Positions 1 through 8,570 of a stretch of DNA of 64,000 nt are shown here, piece by piece. Source of the stretch: Desulfovibrio gilichinskyi (GTDB lineage: Bacteria > Desulfobacterota > Desulfovibrionia > Desulfovibrionales > Desulfovibrionaceae); contig NZ_FWZU01000003.1 of the NCBI RefSeq assembly GCF_900177375.1, positions 124,001 through 188,000 on the forward strand, written 5' to 3'. The notes beneath the pieces are model-generated. The model was not told where the DNA came from. It made no database searches and was given only the letters and a program-made list of their open reading frames with translations. The position numbers and the translations under genes are program-made. Position 1 is the stretch's first letter. Each line of letters opens with the position of its first letter.

Positions 1-442
1 TTTTTCTGAGCAGACAAGTCTGAATGTTCGAAGATTGTTTGTCATAATATATAATTAGAAAAATGAAGGTAAGCTTTTTTGGCGGAATCAGCTTGGTATG
101 ATAAATTTTACTTTACAGGTTGCTTAAAAGCATTCCAAATACATGTCGCATAATAATCAGGGCTGAACGAGATTTACTGCGTACGGCTCTTTAAAGCGAA
201 GCAAAACAGATAAAACAGGGCAGGACATTTGACAAGTAGCCTTTTGGGCTGTTTCCATGTTTAGCTTTGCGTCTCAGTCCGTAAGCTGTTACAAGTTTTT
301 TACCCGTTTTGCTTATATGGAAAGTCAAATAGCCAAACCTTTTTCAGGGATATTCTGAATGTGGTGCGGCATTACATTAGTAATTTAAAATATATAACGT
401 ATATTTCCGAAAGCAGTCTGCTTTTTGGGGAGGATTCAGTAC
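1..442. other. Non-coding stretch at window start
   Basis: No open frame of convincing coding character lies here on either strand. The sequence is AT-rich, with one TTGACA at 229-234 but no good -10 box at the usual distance. It probably carries the leader and promoter of the gene starting at 443, and I see nothing else in it. Confidence 0.5.
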
Positions 443-2083
443 ATGTCATTAAGACGTTTTACAGTTTTTCTTATTGTAGCCATTTCTATTTTCACAGCAG
501 GTTCAGCTTTTGCTGAAGCCCGCACATACGCAGTGTATCCTTTTGAAGTTAATGGGCCGGCTCAATATAAATATCTTAGCCGCGGCGTTCAGACTATGCT
601 CATTTCCCGTTTAAACTGGACAGGACATTTTGAGCCGCTTGCAGCCTCAAAGGAGCTGTCTGAGGCTGACCGTCCTACTTCAAAAATTACGGAAATTAAA
701 AGCGCGCAAAAACTCGGAGTAGATTATCTTGCTCTCGGCGGGCTTACAATTGTCGGCACAGACGTAGCTATCGACCTGCGCATGGTTGATAAAGACGGAA
801 AGTTTTGGACAAAGAGTGCTAAAACAACAATGGAAGGACTTATCCCCGCTCTGGACACCATTGCTACAGAGGTTAAAGGGCAGTTGTTTGAAAAGCCCGG
901 CAGCAAGGTTGCAAGTGATGAAGAAAAAGCTCGTGAAGATGCCCGTCCTAAAGAAGCTTTAAATCCTGAATTTATTTCTGCATCTTCCGCATCTGTTGCT
1001 ATGCAAAGCACTGTTAACCCTCAATTCAGATACGAAGGCGGAACAGAGACTCCAGGTCGCTGGCGCAGCCAAAGCATTGATTTTGTGAATCGCGGTGGAT
1101 TTGTTGCGGATGTAACAGGTGATGGTAAGCAAAATCTCGTAATGCTGTCCGATGCTGATGTTAAAGTTTTTGATGTAGACGAACAACGTTTGAAAGAGGT
1201 TGCTTCATATCAATACCCATCAAGATCTAACGGTATCAGAATCAGTGGTATTGATATCGGTAAAGACGGAGTAACAGAAGTAGTTCTTTGCGTTATAATG
1301 GAAGATAGACCGTATTCGTATATTATTTCTTTTAAGAACAAGACTCCTAAGGTTCTCATAGATCGTTTCAGTAATTTTTTAAATGCAGTCCGTCTTCCTC
1401 CAAACTTTTCAGAAAGCTTGCTTGGGCAGAAGTATGACTCCAGCCGTACCTTTTATTCTAAAAGCGTGACGGAATATATGTATTCAAATGGTGAACTTGT
1501 TCCTATCAGACATTTGGCTGTTCCTGAATTTGCCAATGTTTTCAACACTTCATTTCTTCCTGGAAAGGATGATTACAAGGTGCTCGTTCTTAATAAATAT
1601 GGTAGAATTTCTGTTTACAATAAAGCTCTTGAACCTTTGTATGAAAGTCAGGATTCTTATAACTCAGCTGACGTAAAATTTGAGACACCTACTAAGCTGG
1701 TTGGATTCGGATCTGAGAACAAGAAGAATAAAATGGAGCATTATTACTTTGTTCCTATGCCTATAACGGTCACTTCTATTTCTGACCCTACTAAGCTTGA
1801 GGTTCTTTTGAATAAAGATATCTCGGTTGCTTCACAGGTTTTTTCTAATTATAAAAGTTTCTCACAGGGCGAAATCCATTCTGAATACTGGGATGGAGTG
1901 GGCCTAAGCCTTGCATGGAAAACACGTCGCATCAAAGGAACTGTAACTTCATATGGAGTCGCCGATATTGATAATGACGGCGAGAATGAATTGTATTGCA
2001 TTTTGAATACGTACCCCGGGGCGCTTGGGGTAAAATTCAGAAAAACTTTAATTATTGCTTATGAGCTTACTCTCGGGAAGTAA
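443..2083 (+). CDS. Exported FG-GAP/VCBS repeat protein with TolB/FlgO-like N-terminal domain
   Basis: The protein has 546 residues and begins with a Sec-type signal peptide ending SAFAEA (about residues 1-25). Residues 30-150 (AVYPFEVNG, SRGVQTMLISRL, LGVDYLALGGL) resemble the TolB N-terminal/FlgO/CsgG-type periplasmic fold. The remainder is beta-rich with FG-GAP-like calcium-loop motifs, VADVTGDGKQNLV near the middle and VADIDNDGENELY near the end, suggesting an integrin-like propeller. The ATG at 443 is chosen because GGGGAGG lies just upstream at 427-433; an upstream TTG at 425 is in frame but sits on that ribosome site. It is monocistronic, with a strong terminator after it. A periplasmic or outer-membrane-associated role is likely; the exact function is unknown. 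Confidence 0.8.
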   Translation: MSLRRFTVFLIVAISIFTAGSAFAEARTYAVYPFEVNGPAQYKYLSRGVQTMLISRLNWTGHFEPLAASKELSEADRPTSKITEIKSAQKLGVDYLALGGLTIVGTDVAIDLRMVDKDGKFWTKSAKTTMEGLIPALDTIATEVKGQLFEKPGSKVASDEEKAREDARPKEALNPEFISASSASVAMQSTVNPQFRYEGGTETPGRWRSQSIDFVNRGGFVADVTGDGKQNLVMLSDADVKVFDVDEQRLKEVASYQYPSRSNGIRISGIDIGKDGVTEVVLCVIMEDRPYSYIISFKNKTPKVLIDRFSNFLNAVRLPPNFSESLLGQKYDSSRTFYSKSVTEYMYSNGELVPIRHLAVPEFANVFNTSFLPGKDDYKVLVLNKYGRISVYNKALEPLYESQDSYNSADVKFETPTKLVGFGSENKKNKMEHYYFVPMPITVTSISDPTKLEVLLNKDISVASQVFSNYKSFSQGEIHSEYWDGVGLSLAWKTRRIKGTVTSYGVADIDNDGENELYCILNTYPGALGVKFRKTLIIAYELTLGK

Positions 2084-2095
2084 TAGCTAAAATTT

Positions 2096-2128
2096 GGCCC
2101 CCTGTTTTTGCCGGGGGCCTTTTTTTTA
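2096..2128 (+). terminator. Rho-independent terminator
   Basis: GGCCCCC and GGGGGCC arms flank a short loop, followed by a run of eight T. It ends the FG-GAP gene before the TRAP operon. Confidence 0.85.
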
Positions 2129-2160
2129 TTGAAAAATCAGCTTTATTGGAGGGAATTTTC

Positions 2161-3189
2161 ATGATTAAAGGGAAAAGATTCGGTAGCCTGTTTCTGTTTT
2201 TACTGGGCTTTGCTGTGCTGTTTTGTTCAGTTCCTTCTCTGCATGCTGCGGAAGTCAACTTGAGTTATGCAAATTTTCCGCCTGCCAAGACATTTCCATG
2301 TGTACAGATGGAACGTTGGAAGCAGGAAGTTGAAAAAAGAACTTCCGGTAAAGTTCAGATTCAGACTTATCCCGGATCGACATTGCTGGGAGCTAAGAAT
2401 ACTTTGCGCGGAGTTATGCAGGGGCAGGCGGATATCGGTTGCATCAGCATTGCTTATCACCCGGGAGTCTTCCCGTTGTGCTCTGTCTTTGAACTTCCCT
2501 TGGGATTTACAACATCCACTTCTGCAAGTCTTGCGTTATGGGATCTTTTCCAGAAGCATCAGCCTCAGGAATTTAAGAAATTTAAAGTGCTGACTATGTT
2601 TACTTCTGCTCCTTCAAACCTGATGACGAAAACCCCCGTCCGTTCTCTCGGTGATTTAAAAGGCATTGAACTGCGTGCGTCAGGTATCCTTTCTAAAATT
2701 CTGGATTCAATCGGGGCAACTCCTGTTTCCATGCCGATGTCTGAAACTCCTGAAGCATTACAGAAGGGCGTGGTTAAAGGGCTGTTTTCTTCTTTTGATG
2801 TTTTAAAAGATATGAATTTCGCTGAAATATGCCGCTATGAAACTGTAACCAATACAGCTGTTTATCCCTTTGCCGTCATCATGAATAAGAGTTCCTGGGA
2901 CGGACTCCCTGATGATGTGAAAAAAGTTATGACCGACCTCGGCCGTGAACAGGCTGAGTGGACCGGAAAGTACATGGACCAGCATGTGGAGGATTCCCTT
3001 GCATGGTCTAAAGAAAAGTACGGTATCGAGCTGATTACTATGCCCGAAGCGGATATGCAGACAATTAAAGAAAATACTATGCCGCTCATCAACGATTGGA
3101 AAACAAAAGCAGCTGAGACTTCTATTGACGGAGATGCAGTTTTATCTGAAATAGAAACGTCTCGCGTTAAATACGATCCTGCAAAGTAA
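2161..3189 (+). CDS. dctP: TRAP transporter solute-binding protein, DctP family
   Basis: This is a 342-residue periplasmic binding protein with a signal peptide (residues 1-30, ending SLHAAE). It has the TRAP-DctP fold: LSYANFPPAKTF at the mature N terminus, GVMQGQADIGCIS in the ligand domain, and the conserved region around LGDLKGIELRASG, where the Arg of LRASG is the usual carboxylate-binding residue. It should capture an organic acid for the DctQM permease encoded immediately downstream. The ligand cannot be read from sequence. The ATG at 2161 has GGAGGG eight bases upstream; a TTG at 2146 overlaps that site and is rejected. Confidence 0.93.
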   Translation: MIKGKRFGSLFLFLLGFAVLFCSVPSLHAAEVNLSYANFPPAKTFPCVQMERWKQEVEKRTSGKVQIQTYPGSTLLGAKNTLRGVMQGQADIGCISIAYHPGVFPLCSVFELPLGFTTSTSASLALWDLFQKHQPQEFKKFKVLTMFTSAPSNLMTKTPVRSLGDLKGIELRASGILSKILDSIGATPVSMPMSETPEALQKGVVKGLFSSFDVLKDMNFAEICRYETVTNTAVYPFAVIMNKSSWDGLPDDVKKVMTDLGREQAEWTGKYMDQHVEDSLAWSKEKYGIELITMPEADMQTIKENTMPLINDWKTKAAETSIDGDAVLSEIETSRVKYDPAK

Positions 3190-3206
3190 TTAAAGTATTG
3201 AAAAAT

Positions 3207-3231
3207 CTCCCCGCCGCTAAATGGCGGGGAG
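3207..3231 (+). terminator. Hairpin between binding protein and permease genes (attenuator-like)
   Basis: Nine-base perfect arms CTCCCCGCC and GGCGGGGAG flank a seven-base loop and have no proper T-run (TCCTTAAAA follows). It most likely stabilises the dctP message or partly stops transcription, so that binding protein exceeds permease. That role is inferred from similar operons. Confidence 0.55.
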
Positions 3232-3247
3232 TCCTTAAAATAAGCCT

Positions 3248-3745
3248 ATGATCGATAAGTTAGAAAAATTCACTGTCATTTTATGCCGTATTTTATCATG
3301 GATTGCGGGCATATCCCTTACCTTAATGGTTGTGCTGGCCTGTACTAATATGGTTTTTCGTGCAACATGGGTTCCTGTGAAAGGGACTTTTGAGTTGATG
3401 GGGTTTTTCGGAGCCATAGTTGCAGGTTTCTCACTTGCCTTTTCTCAGCTGTACAGGAGTCATATTTCGGTAGGATTATTATTTAATAAATTTCCTAGAC
3501 CGGTACAGATTTTTCTGGACGCTCTGAGCGCGTTTGCCTCCTGCTTATTCTTCGCATTTTGCGCGAAAGAATCCGCTAAGTGGGGAATGTTTTTATTTGA
3601 TCTGGGCGAAGTTTCGGAAACACTCGGAATTGAATTTTATCCTTTTGTCTTCGCGCTGGCTTTCGGATGTGCAATGATGTCCTTTGTTTTATTGCTTGAT
3701 CTTGTCAGAATCCTTTCCGGAAAAGAACCTCTTAAGCTAGTTTAA
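3248..3745 (+). CDS. dctQ: TRAP transporter small permease, DctQ family
   Basis: A 165-residue protein with four predicted membrane helices (about residues 15-40, 50-72, 90-110 and 130-152), as usual for DctQ. The MxFRxT-like segment NMVFRATWVPVKGTFELMGFFGA around residues 31-53 is the family hallmark. It pairs with DctM in the inner membrane to form the ion-driven permease. The gene lies 58 bases after dctP and 18 bases before dctM. Start codon ATG at 3248; no strong ribosome site is visible because the intergenic hairpin is immediately upstream. Confidence 0.92.
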   Translation: MIDKLEKFTVILCRILSWIAGISLTLMVVLACTNMVFRATWVPVKGTFELMGFFGAIVAGFSLAFSQLYRSHISVGLLFNKFPRPVQIFLDALSAFASCLFFAFCAKESAKWGMFLFDLGEVSETLGIEFYPFVFALAFGCAMMSFVLLLDLVRILSGKEPLKLV

Positions 3746-3763
3746 GCGCGCGGTTGTACTCAT

Positions 3764-5068
3764 ATGGAACCAATTACTATAGGCTTTGTCGGCATTATAT
3801 GCCTGTTGCTGTTGATTTTTATAATGCGTATTCCCGTAGGTTTTGCCATGGGGATCATAGGCTTTATCGGGTTTGCAAAAGTACTCAATCTTAAAGCCGC
3901 TTACGGCATGCTCGGTACTGAAGTCTGGAATGTGTTTTCTTCTTACGGTCTGACAGTAATCCCGCTTTTTATTCTTATGGGGCAGATTTGTTTTTACTCC
4001 GGCGTTAATGAACGGCTGTATAAATCTGCTTATGCATGGATGGGGCATATTCGCGGCGGTATTGCTATGGCAACTGTGCTAGCGTGTGCCGGATTTGCTG
4101 CAATCTGCGGTTCCAATACCGCTACAGCTGCCACTATGAGTACTGTCGCTCTGCCGGAAATGAAAAAATTTCGCTATAATCCTATTTTAAGCACCGGTTC
4201 GGTTGCTGCCGGAGCAACTCTCGGGGTTGTTATTCCGCCGAGTGTGGTTCTTATTATCATCGGTCTGCAAACCGGAGAGTCTATAGGACATCTTTTCTTA
4301 GGCGGCGTCATTCCCGGTATTCTTTTATGCGGTTTGTTTTTGGTGACAGTCTTCGGCATGTGCGTGCTCCACCCGGAATGGGGGCCGGCCGGACCGGAAG
4401 TCAGCTTTAAAGAAAAGCTCAGATCGCTTCCGGGGTCTATTGAAATGATAGTTCTTTTTCTACTTGTCATGGGCGGATTATTCGCAGGTTGGTTTACACC
4501 GACTGAGGCCGGAGCAGCCGGATCTGCTTTTGCTTTGCTGATAAGTATTGTTTCGCGAAAAATGACCTTTAAACTCTTTGTAGCGGCGGTGACCGATACT
4601 TTGAAGGTCTCATGCATGATTATGGTGGTTATCGTCGGAGCGATCATTTTCGGGCGTTTTCTCGCTATAACAAGGCTGCCTTTCGAAGCTGCGGGTATGG
4701 TCGCCGGATTAGCTATTCCGCCTACTGTTATTATTTTATTGATATGTGTGATTTATGTCATCGGCGGAATGATTATGGACGCCCTTGCTCTTTTACTGAT
4801 TACTATTCCGATTTTCTTTCCTATGGTTGTCGCCATGGGATATGATCCCATCTGGTTCGGCGTGCTTATCACTATTGTAACGACCATGGGGGCTATAACT
4901 CCGCCTGTCGGAGTTACTACCTTTATTGTTGCTTCAATGGCGGAAGATGTCGCCATTGATAGAGTTTTTTTAGGAGTCAGTTATTTTATGTTTGCTTATG
5001 TAGGACTCATAGCTCTTCTTTTAGTCGCGCCTGAAATAGTAACTTTTCTGCCCAGATTGATGGGTTAG
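3764..5068 (+). CDS. dctM: TRAP transporter large permease, DctM family
   Basis: A 434-residue polytopic membrane protein with about twelve hydrophobic helices, the standard DctM length. Family features visible are RIPVGFAMG near the N terminus, GGIAMATVLACAGFAAICGSN in the first half and GGxxxDxxALLLxxxPIFFP (GGMIMDALALLLITIPIFFP) in the second half. It is the translocation subunit, working with DctQ and the DctP binding protein, and should couple uptake to a sodium or proton gradient. The next gene starts 12 bases later, so the pseudouridine synthase may be co-transcribed although it is functionally unrelated. Confidence 0.95.
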   Translation: MEPITIGFVGIICLLLLIFIMRIPVGFAMGIIGFIGFAKVLNLKAAYGMLGTEVWNVFSSYGLTVIPLFILMGQICFYSGVNERLYKSAYAWMGHIRGGIAMATVLACAGFAAICGSNTATAATMSTVALPEMKKFRYNPILSTGSVAAGATLGVVIPPSVVLIIIGLQTGESIGHLFLGGVIPGILLCGLFLVTVFGMCVLHPEWGPAGPEVSFKEKLRSLPGSIEMIVLFLLVMGGLFAGWFTPTEAGAAGSAFALLISIVSRKMTFKLFVAAVTDTLKVSCMIMVVIVGAIIFGRFLAITRLPFEAAGMVAGLAIPPTVIILLICVIYVIGGMIMDALALLLITIPIFFPMVVAMGYDPIWFGVLITIVTTMGAITPPVGVTTFIVASMAEDVAIDRVFLGVSYFMFAYVGLIALLLVAPEIVTFLPRLMG

Positions 5069-5080
5069 TTTTTAATAGCT

Positions 5081-5977
5081 ATGTCTGCTGAATTTATTAC
5101 AGTTACAAGTGCAGAAGACGGTCAAAAACTGGTGCGTTTTCTTGAGCGGAGAGTGGGGAGTAAAATACCGCGTTCTGCTGTTATGCGCTGGATCCGCAAA
5201 GGTAATGTGCGTATTGATAAGGGACGCTGTAAGCCGTTTGATCTTGTTAAAGCAGGCCAAGTTGTACGCATTCCGCCATATCAGGTTGCTGAATCCGCTG
5301 GTATGCTTATACGTGAGCCGCTGGAAATACTCTACGAAGATGATAATTATCTTGCAATTAACAAACCTGCCGGATTGCCTTCTCAAGGCGGCACAGGGCA
5401 TGATGACAGCGTAGTTGATCATCTCTTGTCCATGTATGCAGACTCTCCGTTTAAACCGGCTCCGGCACATCGGCTTGATCGAGATACTTCCGGGGTTCTG
5501 CTCGCCGGTAAAAGCCACCACGGACAAAAGGAACTTTCTGACATGTTTGCAAGTCATGAGGGTGGTAAATACTATCTTGCGCTGGTCAGAGGGGAGTGGA
5601 AAGATGGAAGCTGTGACGATGGATGGACTGAGATGCATGACCGGCTTGAAAAGAAAGAAGTGCACGGAAGCGAGCGAGTCGTTACAGGGGCAGGTAAAGA
5701 TGCCCGTGCATCGGTTTTGCCTTTATCGATAACTGACGGTTGTAGTTTGCTTTTAGTTCAGCTGCATACAGGTTTTACTCATCAGATTAGAGTACAGCTT
5801 TCGTCGCGTGGATTTCCTATTGCAGGTGATGCAAAGTACGGCGGCGGAAACGGAGCAATGAAGCTTCATTGCTGGCGAATTGAAACACCGTGGTTTACTG
5901 CGCAGTGTTTGCCTGCATGGAATGATGAACTGTTAATTCAAAATTACATAGGATCAGCTGAAAAATATTTAAGCTGA
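5081..5977 (+). CDS. RluA/RluD-family pseudouridine synthase
   Basis: A 298-residue enzyme with an N-terminal S4-like RNA-binding domain (residues 1-75, including SAVMRWIRKGNVRID) and a catalytic domain with the signature HRLDRDTSGVLL, whose Asp is the nucleophile. It should convert uridine to pseudouridine in rRNA (RluC/RluD class); the exact target cannot be assigned. The motif HTGFTHQIRVQ near residue 230 is the second conserved block (canonically HQIRVH/Q). It starts 12 bases after dctM and ends at a strong terminator. Confidence 0.93.
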   Translation: MSAEFITVTSAEDGQKLVRFLERRVGSKIPRSAVMRWIRKGNVRIDKGRCKPFDLVKAGQVVRIPPYQVAESAGMLIREPLEILYEDDNYLAINKPAGLPSQGGTGHDDSVVDHLLSMYADSPFKPAPAHRLDRDTSGVLLAGKSHHGQKELSDMFASHEGGKYYLALVRGEWKDGSCDDGWTEMHDRLEKKEVHGSERVVTGAGKDARASVLPLSITDGCSLLLVQLHTGFTHQIRVQLSSRGFPIAGDAKYGGGNGAMKLHCWRIETPWFTAQCLPAWNDELLIQNYIGSAEKYLS

Positions 5978-6000
5978 TTTTTAGTCATAGTTTCAAATTA

Positions 6001-6035
6001 AAATCCCCAGTCACGGCGTGACTGGGGATTTTTTA
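6001..6035 (+). terminator. Rho-independent terminator
   Basis: AATCCCCAGTCAC and GTGACTGGGGATT form a 13-base perfect stem with a three-base loop, followed by T6. It ends the TRAP/pseudouridine synthase unit. Confidence 0.9.
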
Positions 6036-6058
6036 TGATTCTTTGTTTGTAATAAACA

Positions 6059-6091
6059 GTAATTAATTATTGACAGACAATAACTAATTAC
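6059..6091 (+). promoter_or_regulatory. Promoter with overlapping 14-base inverted repeat (probable operator)
   Basis: Arms GTAATTAATTATTG (6059-6072) and CAATAACTAATTAC (6078-6091) match at 13 of 14 positions across a five-base spacer. A TTGACA -35 box (6070-6075) sits in the repeat, with a CATAAA -10 candidate at 6092-6097. The position suggests repression of the following two genes, probably by the Xre regulator at 6695. Confidence 0.65.
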
Positions 6092-6143
6092 CATAAATCA
6101 AGTATTAGAATAACAAATAATTAATTTTTGGGAGAATGAAGAC

Positions 6144-6686
6144 ATGGAAAAAATAAAACGTATGAGCCTTTTTTTAAAGTATGTGTTTTGGCTGATTCTA
6201 ATTTTGATCCCGATAACTGATTTCTTCGGCTGGATGTATCTGAATGGAGTAGGTGATTTTTTTATTCGCCCAGAAGGTCTTGGAAGCTTCTATATGGCTC
6301 CAGAGATTGTAGGAATTCAGCTTTCAGGTAAAATGCTCGGTTTTGCAGCATCATTGCCATTGGTTCTGCTTGAAATATTCAGCATGTGGCAGATGATTAA
6401 ACTTTTTACTCTGTATTCTGAGGGAAAGATCTTCACTGTTGATAATATTAATTGTTTTAGTCGCGCAGCTTGGGCTTTTTTATTAAGTGAACTTGTTTCT
6501 CCTATTGTTCAGATCGGCACCACCTATGCTGCTACAATGCATAATATTATTGGGCACCGCGTGATCTCTGTAAGTATAGACGATACCAATTTAGGAGGAA
6601 TTTTACTGGCAGGTGTTGTCCTTGCGATCTCTTGGGTTATGGACGAAGGACGTAAGCTTAATGAAGACGCCGAGTTAACAGTCTAG
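6144..6686 (+). CDS. DUF2975 family membrane protein
   Basis: A 180-residue inner-membrane protein with four hydrophobic helices (about residues 11-35, 60-85, 107-128 and 145-165). Its layout and its pairing with a small Cro/CI-type regulator immediately downstream match DUF2975 proteins, which are commonly encoded with a YozG-like regulator. Molecular function is unknown for the family. ATG at 6144 has GGGAG upstream. The gene is separated from the regulator by eight bases, so the two are co-transcribed from the promoter at 6070-6097. Confidence 0.8.
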   Translation: MEKIKRMSLFLKYVFWLILILIPITDFFGWMYLNGVGDFFIRPEGLGSFYMAPEIVGIQLSGKMLGFAASLPLVLLEIFSMWQMIKLFTLYSEGKIFTVDNINCFSRAAWAFLLSELVSPIVQIGTTYAATMHNIIGHRVISVSIDDTNLGGILLAGVVLAISWVMDEGRKLNEDAELTV

Positions 6687-6694
6687 GAGAGGGT

Positions 6695-6919
6695 ATGGCT
6701 ATATTAATAAATTTAGACGTAATGTTAGCAAAGCGGAAGGTTTCATCAAAGGATCTGGCTGAGGCCGTAGGTATAACTCCTCAGAATTTATCTGTACTCA
6801 AAACAGGAAGAGCAAAGGCTATACGGTTTTCAACTTTAAACGCAATTTGCGGTTTCTTGGACTGCCAGCCCGGAGATATTTTGGAGTATTTGAGTGGTCA
6901 TGATAATCTTGAGAAATAA
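6695..6919 (+). CDS. Small Xre/YozG-like helix-turn-helix regulator
   Basis: A 74-residue protein that is almost entirely a Cro/CI-type HTH: KDLAEAVGITPQNLSVLKTGRAKAIRFSTL contains the two helices and the recognition helix, followed by the typical LNAICGFLDCQPGDILEY tail of YozG-like regulators. It is the last gene of a two-gene unit with the DUF2975 protein and probably autoregulates it through the inverted repeat at 6059-6091. Ribosome site AGGAGAGGG directly precedes ATG 6695. It ends before a terminator shared with the converging ech operon. Confidence 0.9.
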   Translation: MAILINLDVMLAKRKVSSKDLAEAVGITPQNLSVLKTGRAKAIRFSTLNAICGFLDCQPGDILEYLSGHDNLEK

Positions 6920-6975
6920 TAGTTAGTTAGCGTGTCGTCGATAATTGTAATTTTTGAATTTCTTTCTCCTAAAAA

Positions 6976-7011
6976 AATCCCCTGCAGTCTTACGACAGAA
7001 GGGGATTTTTC
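6976..7011. terminator. Bidirectional terminator between converging units
   Basis: Arms AATCCCCT (6977-6984) and AGGGGATT (7000-7007) are flanked by A-run and T-run on the two sides, so the hairpin can stop both the Xre unit (plus) and the ech operon (minus). Confidence 0.75.
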
Positions 7012-7047
7012 AGTTCTGATCAAGCAGATAAAATTCTGGCAGCTATG

Positions 7048-7434
7048 CTAATCAGTTTTTTTAGGTGCTTCTTTCTTTTTAGGAACTTTCACTTTACCTG
7101 TCATGTTAATCATCTCACGGGTTGCGGATGGTTTACGGTGATTAGGTTTCATGTGCAGACTCTTGGTAGGACAAACCTCAACACAGACGCCGCAGTAAAC
7201 GCAGGCAAATGGGTCGCATGTCCAGATTCCGGTTCCGTTATCTTTGTTTTTTGAAACAGTAATACATTGTGATGGGCATTTAATTTCGCACTTTTTACAG
7301 AATATACACGTGTCGATGTCGTTAAACAATTCACCTCTATAAAGAGGAAACGGCTCACGAACTTCGAAAGGGTACATTCTGGTAGAACTTTTTGAAAAAA
7401 GGTTCTTCAGTACGGTTGAAGTCATTTTAAGCAT
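7048..7434 (-). CDS. echF: Ech hydrogenase subunit F, two-cluster ferredoxin (NuoI-like)
   Basis: A 128-residue polyferredoxin subunit with two 4Fe-4S motifs, CIFCKKCEIKCP and CVYCGVCVEVCP, equivalent to NuoI of complex I. It carries electrons between ferredoxin and the EchC/EchE core on the cytoplasmic side. The start at 7434 has AGGAGGT eight bases upstream; a longer frame to 7470 would overlap echE and lacks such a site. The C terminus is a Lys-rich tail (KKKEAPKKTD). It is the last gene of the operon, ending at the shared terminator. Confidence 0.93.
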   Translation of the reverse strand: MLKMTSTVLKNLFSKSSTRMYPFEVREPFPLYRGELFNDIDTCIFCKKCEIKCPSQCITVSKNKDNGTGIWTCDPFACVYCGVCVEVCPTKSLHMKPNHRKPSATREMINMTGKVKVPKKKEAPKKTD

Positions 7435-7445
7435 GTCCCGACCTC

Positions 7446-8522
7446 CTAGCGTTCCGTGCAGCTTATGCACGGGTCTATTGACAAAACTACAACAGGAACG
7501 TCCGCCAGCTCAATACCGGGCAGCATAGCAAGAAGTGGAGGGATGTTAGCGAACGTAGGCGTTCTGATACGTACTCTTTCGAGGAATTTAGTTCCGTTTC
7601 CTTTCATATAGTACATACATTCACCGCGAGGCTGTTCCACGCGGGTAATGATCTCACCTTCTGGATTACCTTTGAACGGAGCAGCAAGTTCACCCTGAGG
7701 CAATCCTGCAATCGCTGCACGAACGAGGTCAATCGATTGCACGGCTTCTCTGAAGCGTACTTTTGATCTGGCGTAACTGTCACCAGATGTTTCTACTACA
7801 GGTTCGAAGTCTATTTTGTCAAAGGCTGCATATTTAAGCTGACGCATATCCTGAGCAACTCCGCTACCGCGAAGTGTAGGACCGGCTGCGCCTAATTCGT
7901 ATGCCTGTTCCTTGGTAAGAACACCGATTCCCTGTGTGCGTTTGCAGACAGTGTAGTCGTTAAGAATCGTGGACTGAATAGATTTAATTTCTTTTTCAGC
8001 CTGAGCAAGTTCTGTAAGAATCCATGAACACTGTTCCGGTGTAAGGTCCTGACGGACACCGCCGACAACGTTGACGGAAACAATTACGCGACTGCCTGTG
8101 GTTGCTTCGTTGATATCCATGATGCGTTCACGGATACGCCAGAACTGCATGAACAGACTTTCAAACCCGAAGGCATCGGCAAAAAGGCCGAGCCAAAGCA
8201 GATGACTGTGCATACGGTGCAATTCGGACCATATTGTGCGGAGATATTTGGCTCTTTCAGGAACTTCTATTCCCATCATTTCTTCAATACCCTGACAGTA
8301 GCAAAGAGAATGAATCATGGAGCATATGCCGCAAACTCGTTCAACGATCTGGATCATCTGATGGAAGTCACGAATCTCAGCAAGCTTTTCAAGACCTCTG
8401 TGAACGTATCCCAGTGCAGGAATGGCTTCCCTAACTATCTCGTCTTCCACGACAAGTTTTAAGTGCAGCGGTTCCGGTAGGACAGGATGCTGCGGACCGA
8501 AAGGTATGATGGTACGTGCCAT
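7446..8522 (-). CDS. echE: Ech hydrogenase large catalytic subunit ([NiFe], NuoD-like)
   Basis: A 358-residue [NiFe] hydrogenase large subunit. Both nickel-ligand motifs are present: RVCGICSMIH in the N-terminal half and DPCISCTER at the very C terminus. The latter distinguishes it from the NuoD subunit of complex I, which lacks these cysteines. It catalyses reversible H2 oxidation/evolution in the Ech complex. The protein stops right after the last motif, so there is no C-terminal extension for a maturation protease to remove, as reported for some group 4 enzymes. It is flanked by echD and echF on the same strand. Confidence 0.95.
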   Translation of the reverse strand: MARTIIPFGPQHPVLPEPLHLKLVVEDEIVREAIPALGYVHRGLEKLAEIRDFHQMIQIVERVCGICSMIHSLCYCQGIEEMMGIEVPERAKYLRTIWSELHRMHSHLLWLGLFADAFGFESLFMQFWRIRERIMDINEATTGSRVIVSVNVVGGVRQDLTPEQCSWILTELAQAEKEIKSIQSTILNDYTVCKRTQGIGVLTKEQAYELGAAGPTLRGSGVAQDMRQLKYAAFDKIDFEPVVETSGDSYARSKVRFREAVQSIDLVRAAIAGLPQGELAAPFKGNPEGEIITRVEQPRGECMYYMKGNGTKFLERVRIRTPTFANIPPLLAMLPGIELADVPVVVLSIDPCISCTER

Positions 8523-8570
8523 AATTTACCCTATAGTTGTTATCGTCTTGGTGTCATCCGGGAAGACGAA

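Noticed and set aside
229-261. TTGACA as promoter of the first gene
   Set aside because: No acceptable -10 element at 16-18 bases; the site is also about 210 bases from the start codon.
4174-4647. Long minus-strand open frame inside dctM
   Set aside because: It is antisense to a well-supported membrane protein gene, has low-complexity composition and lacks a ribosome site.
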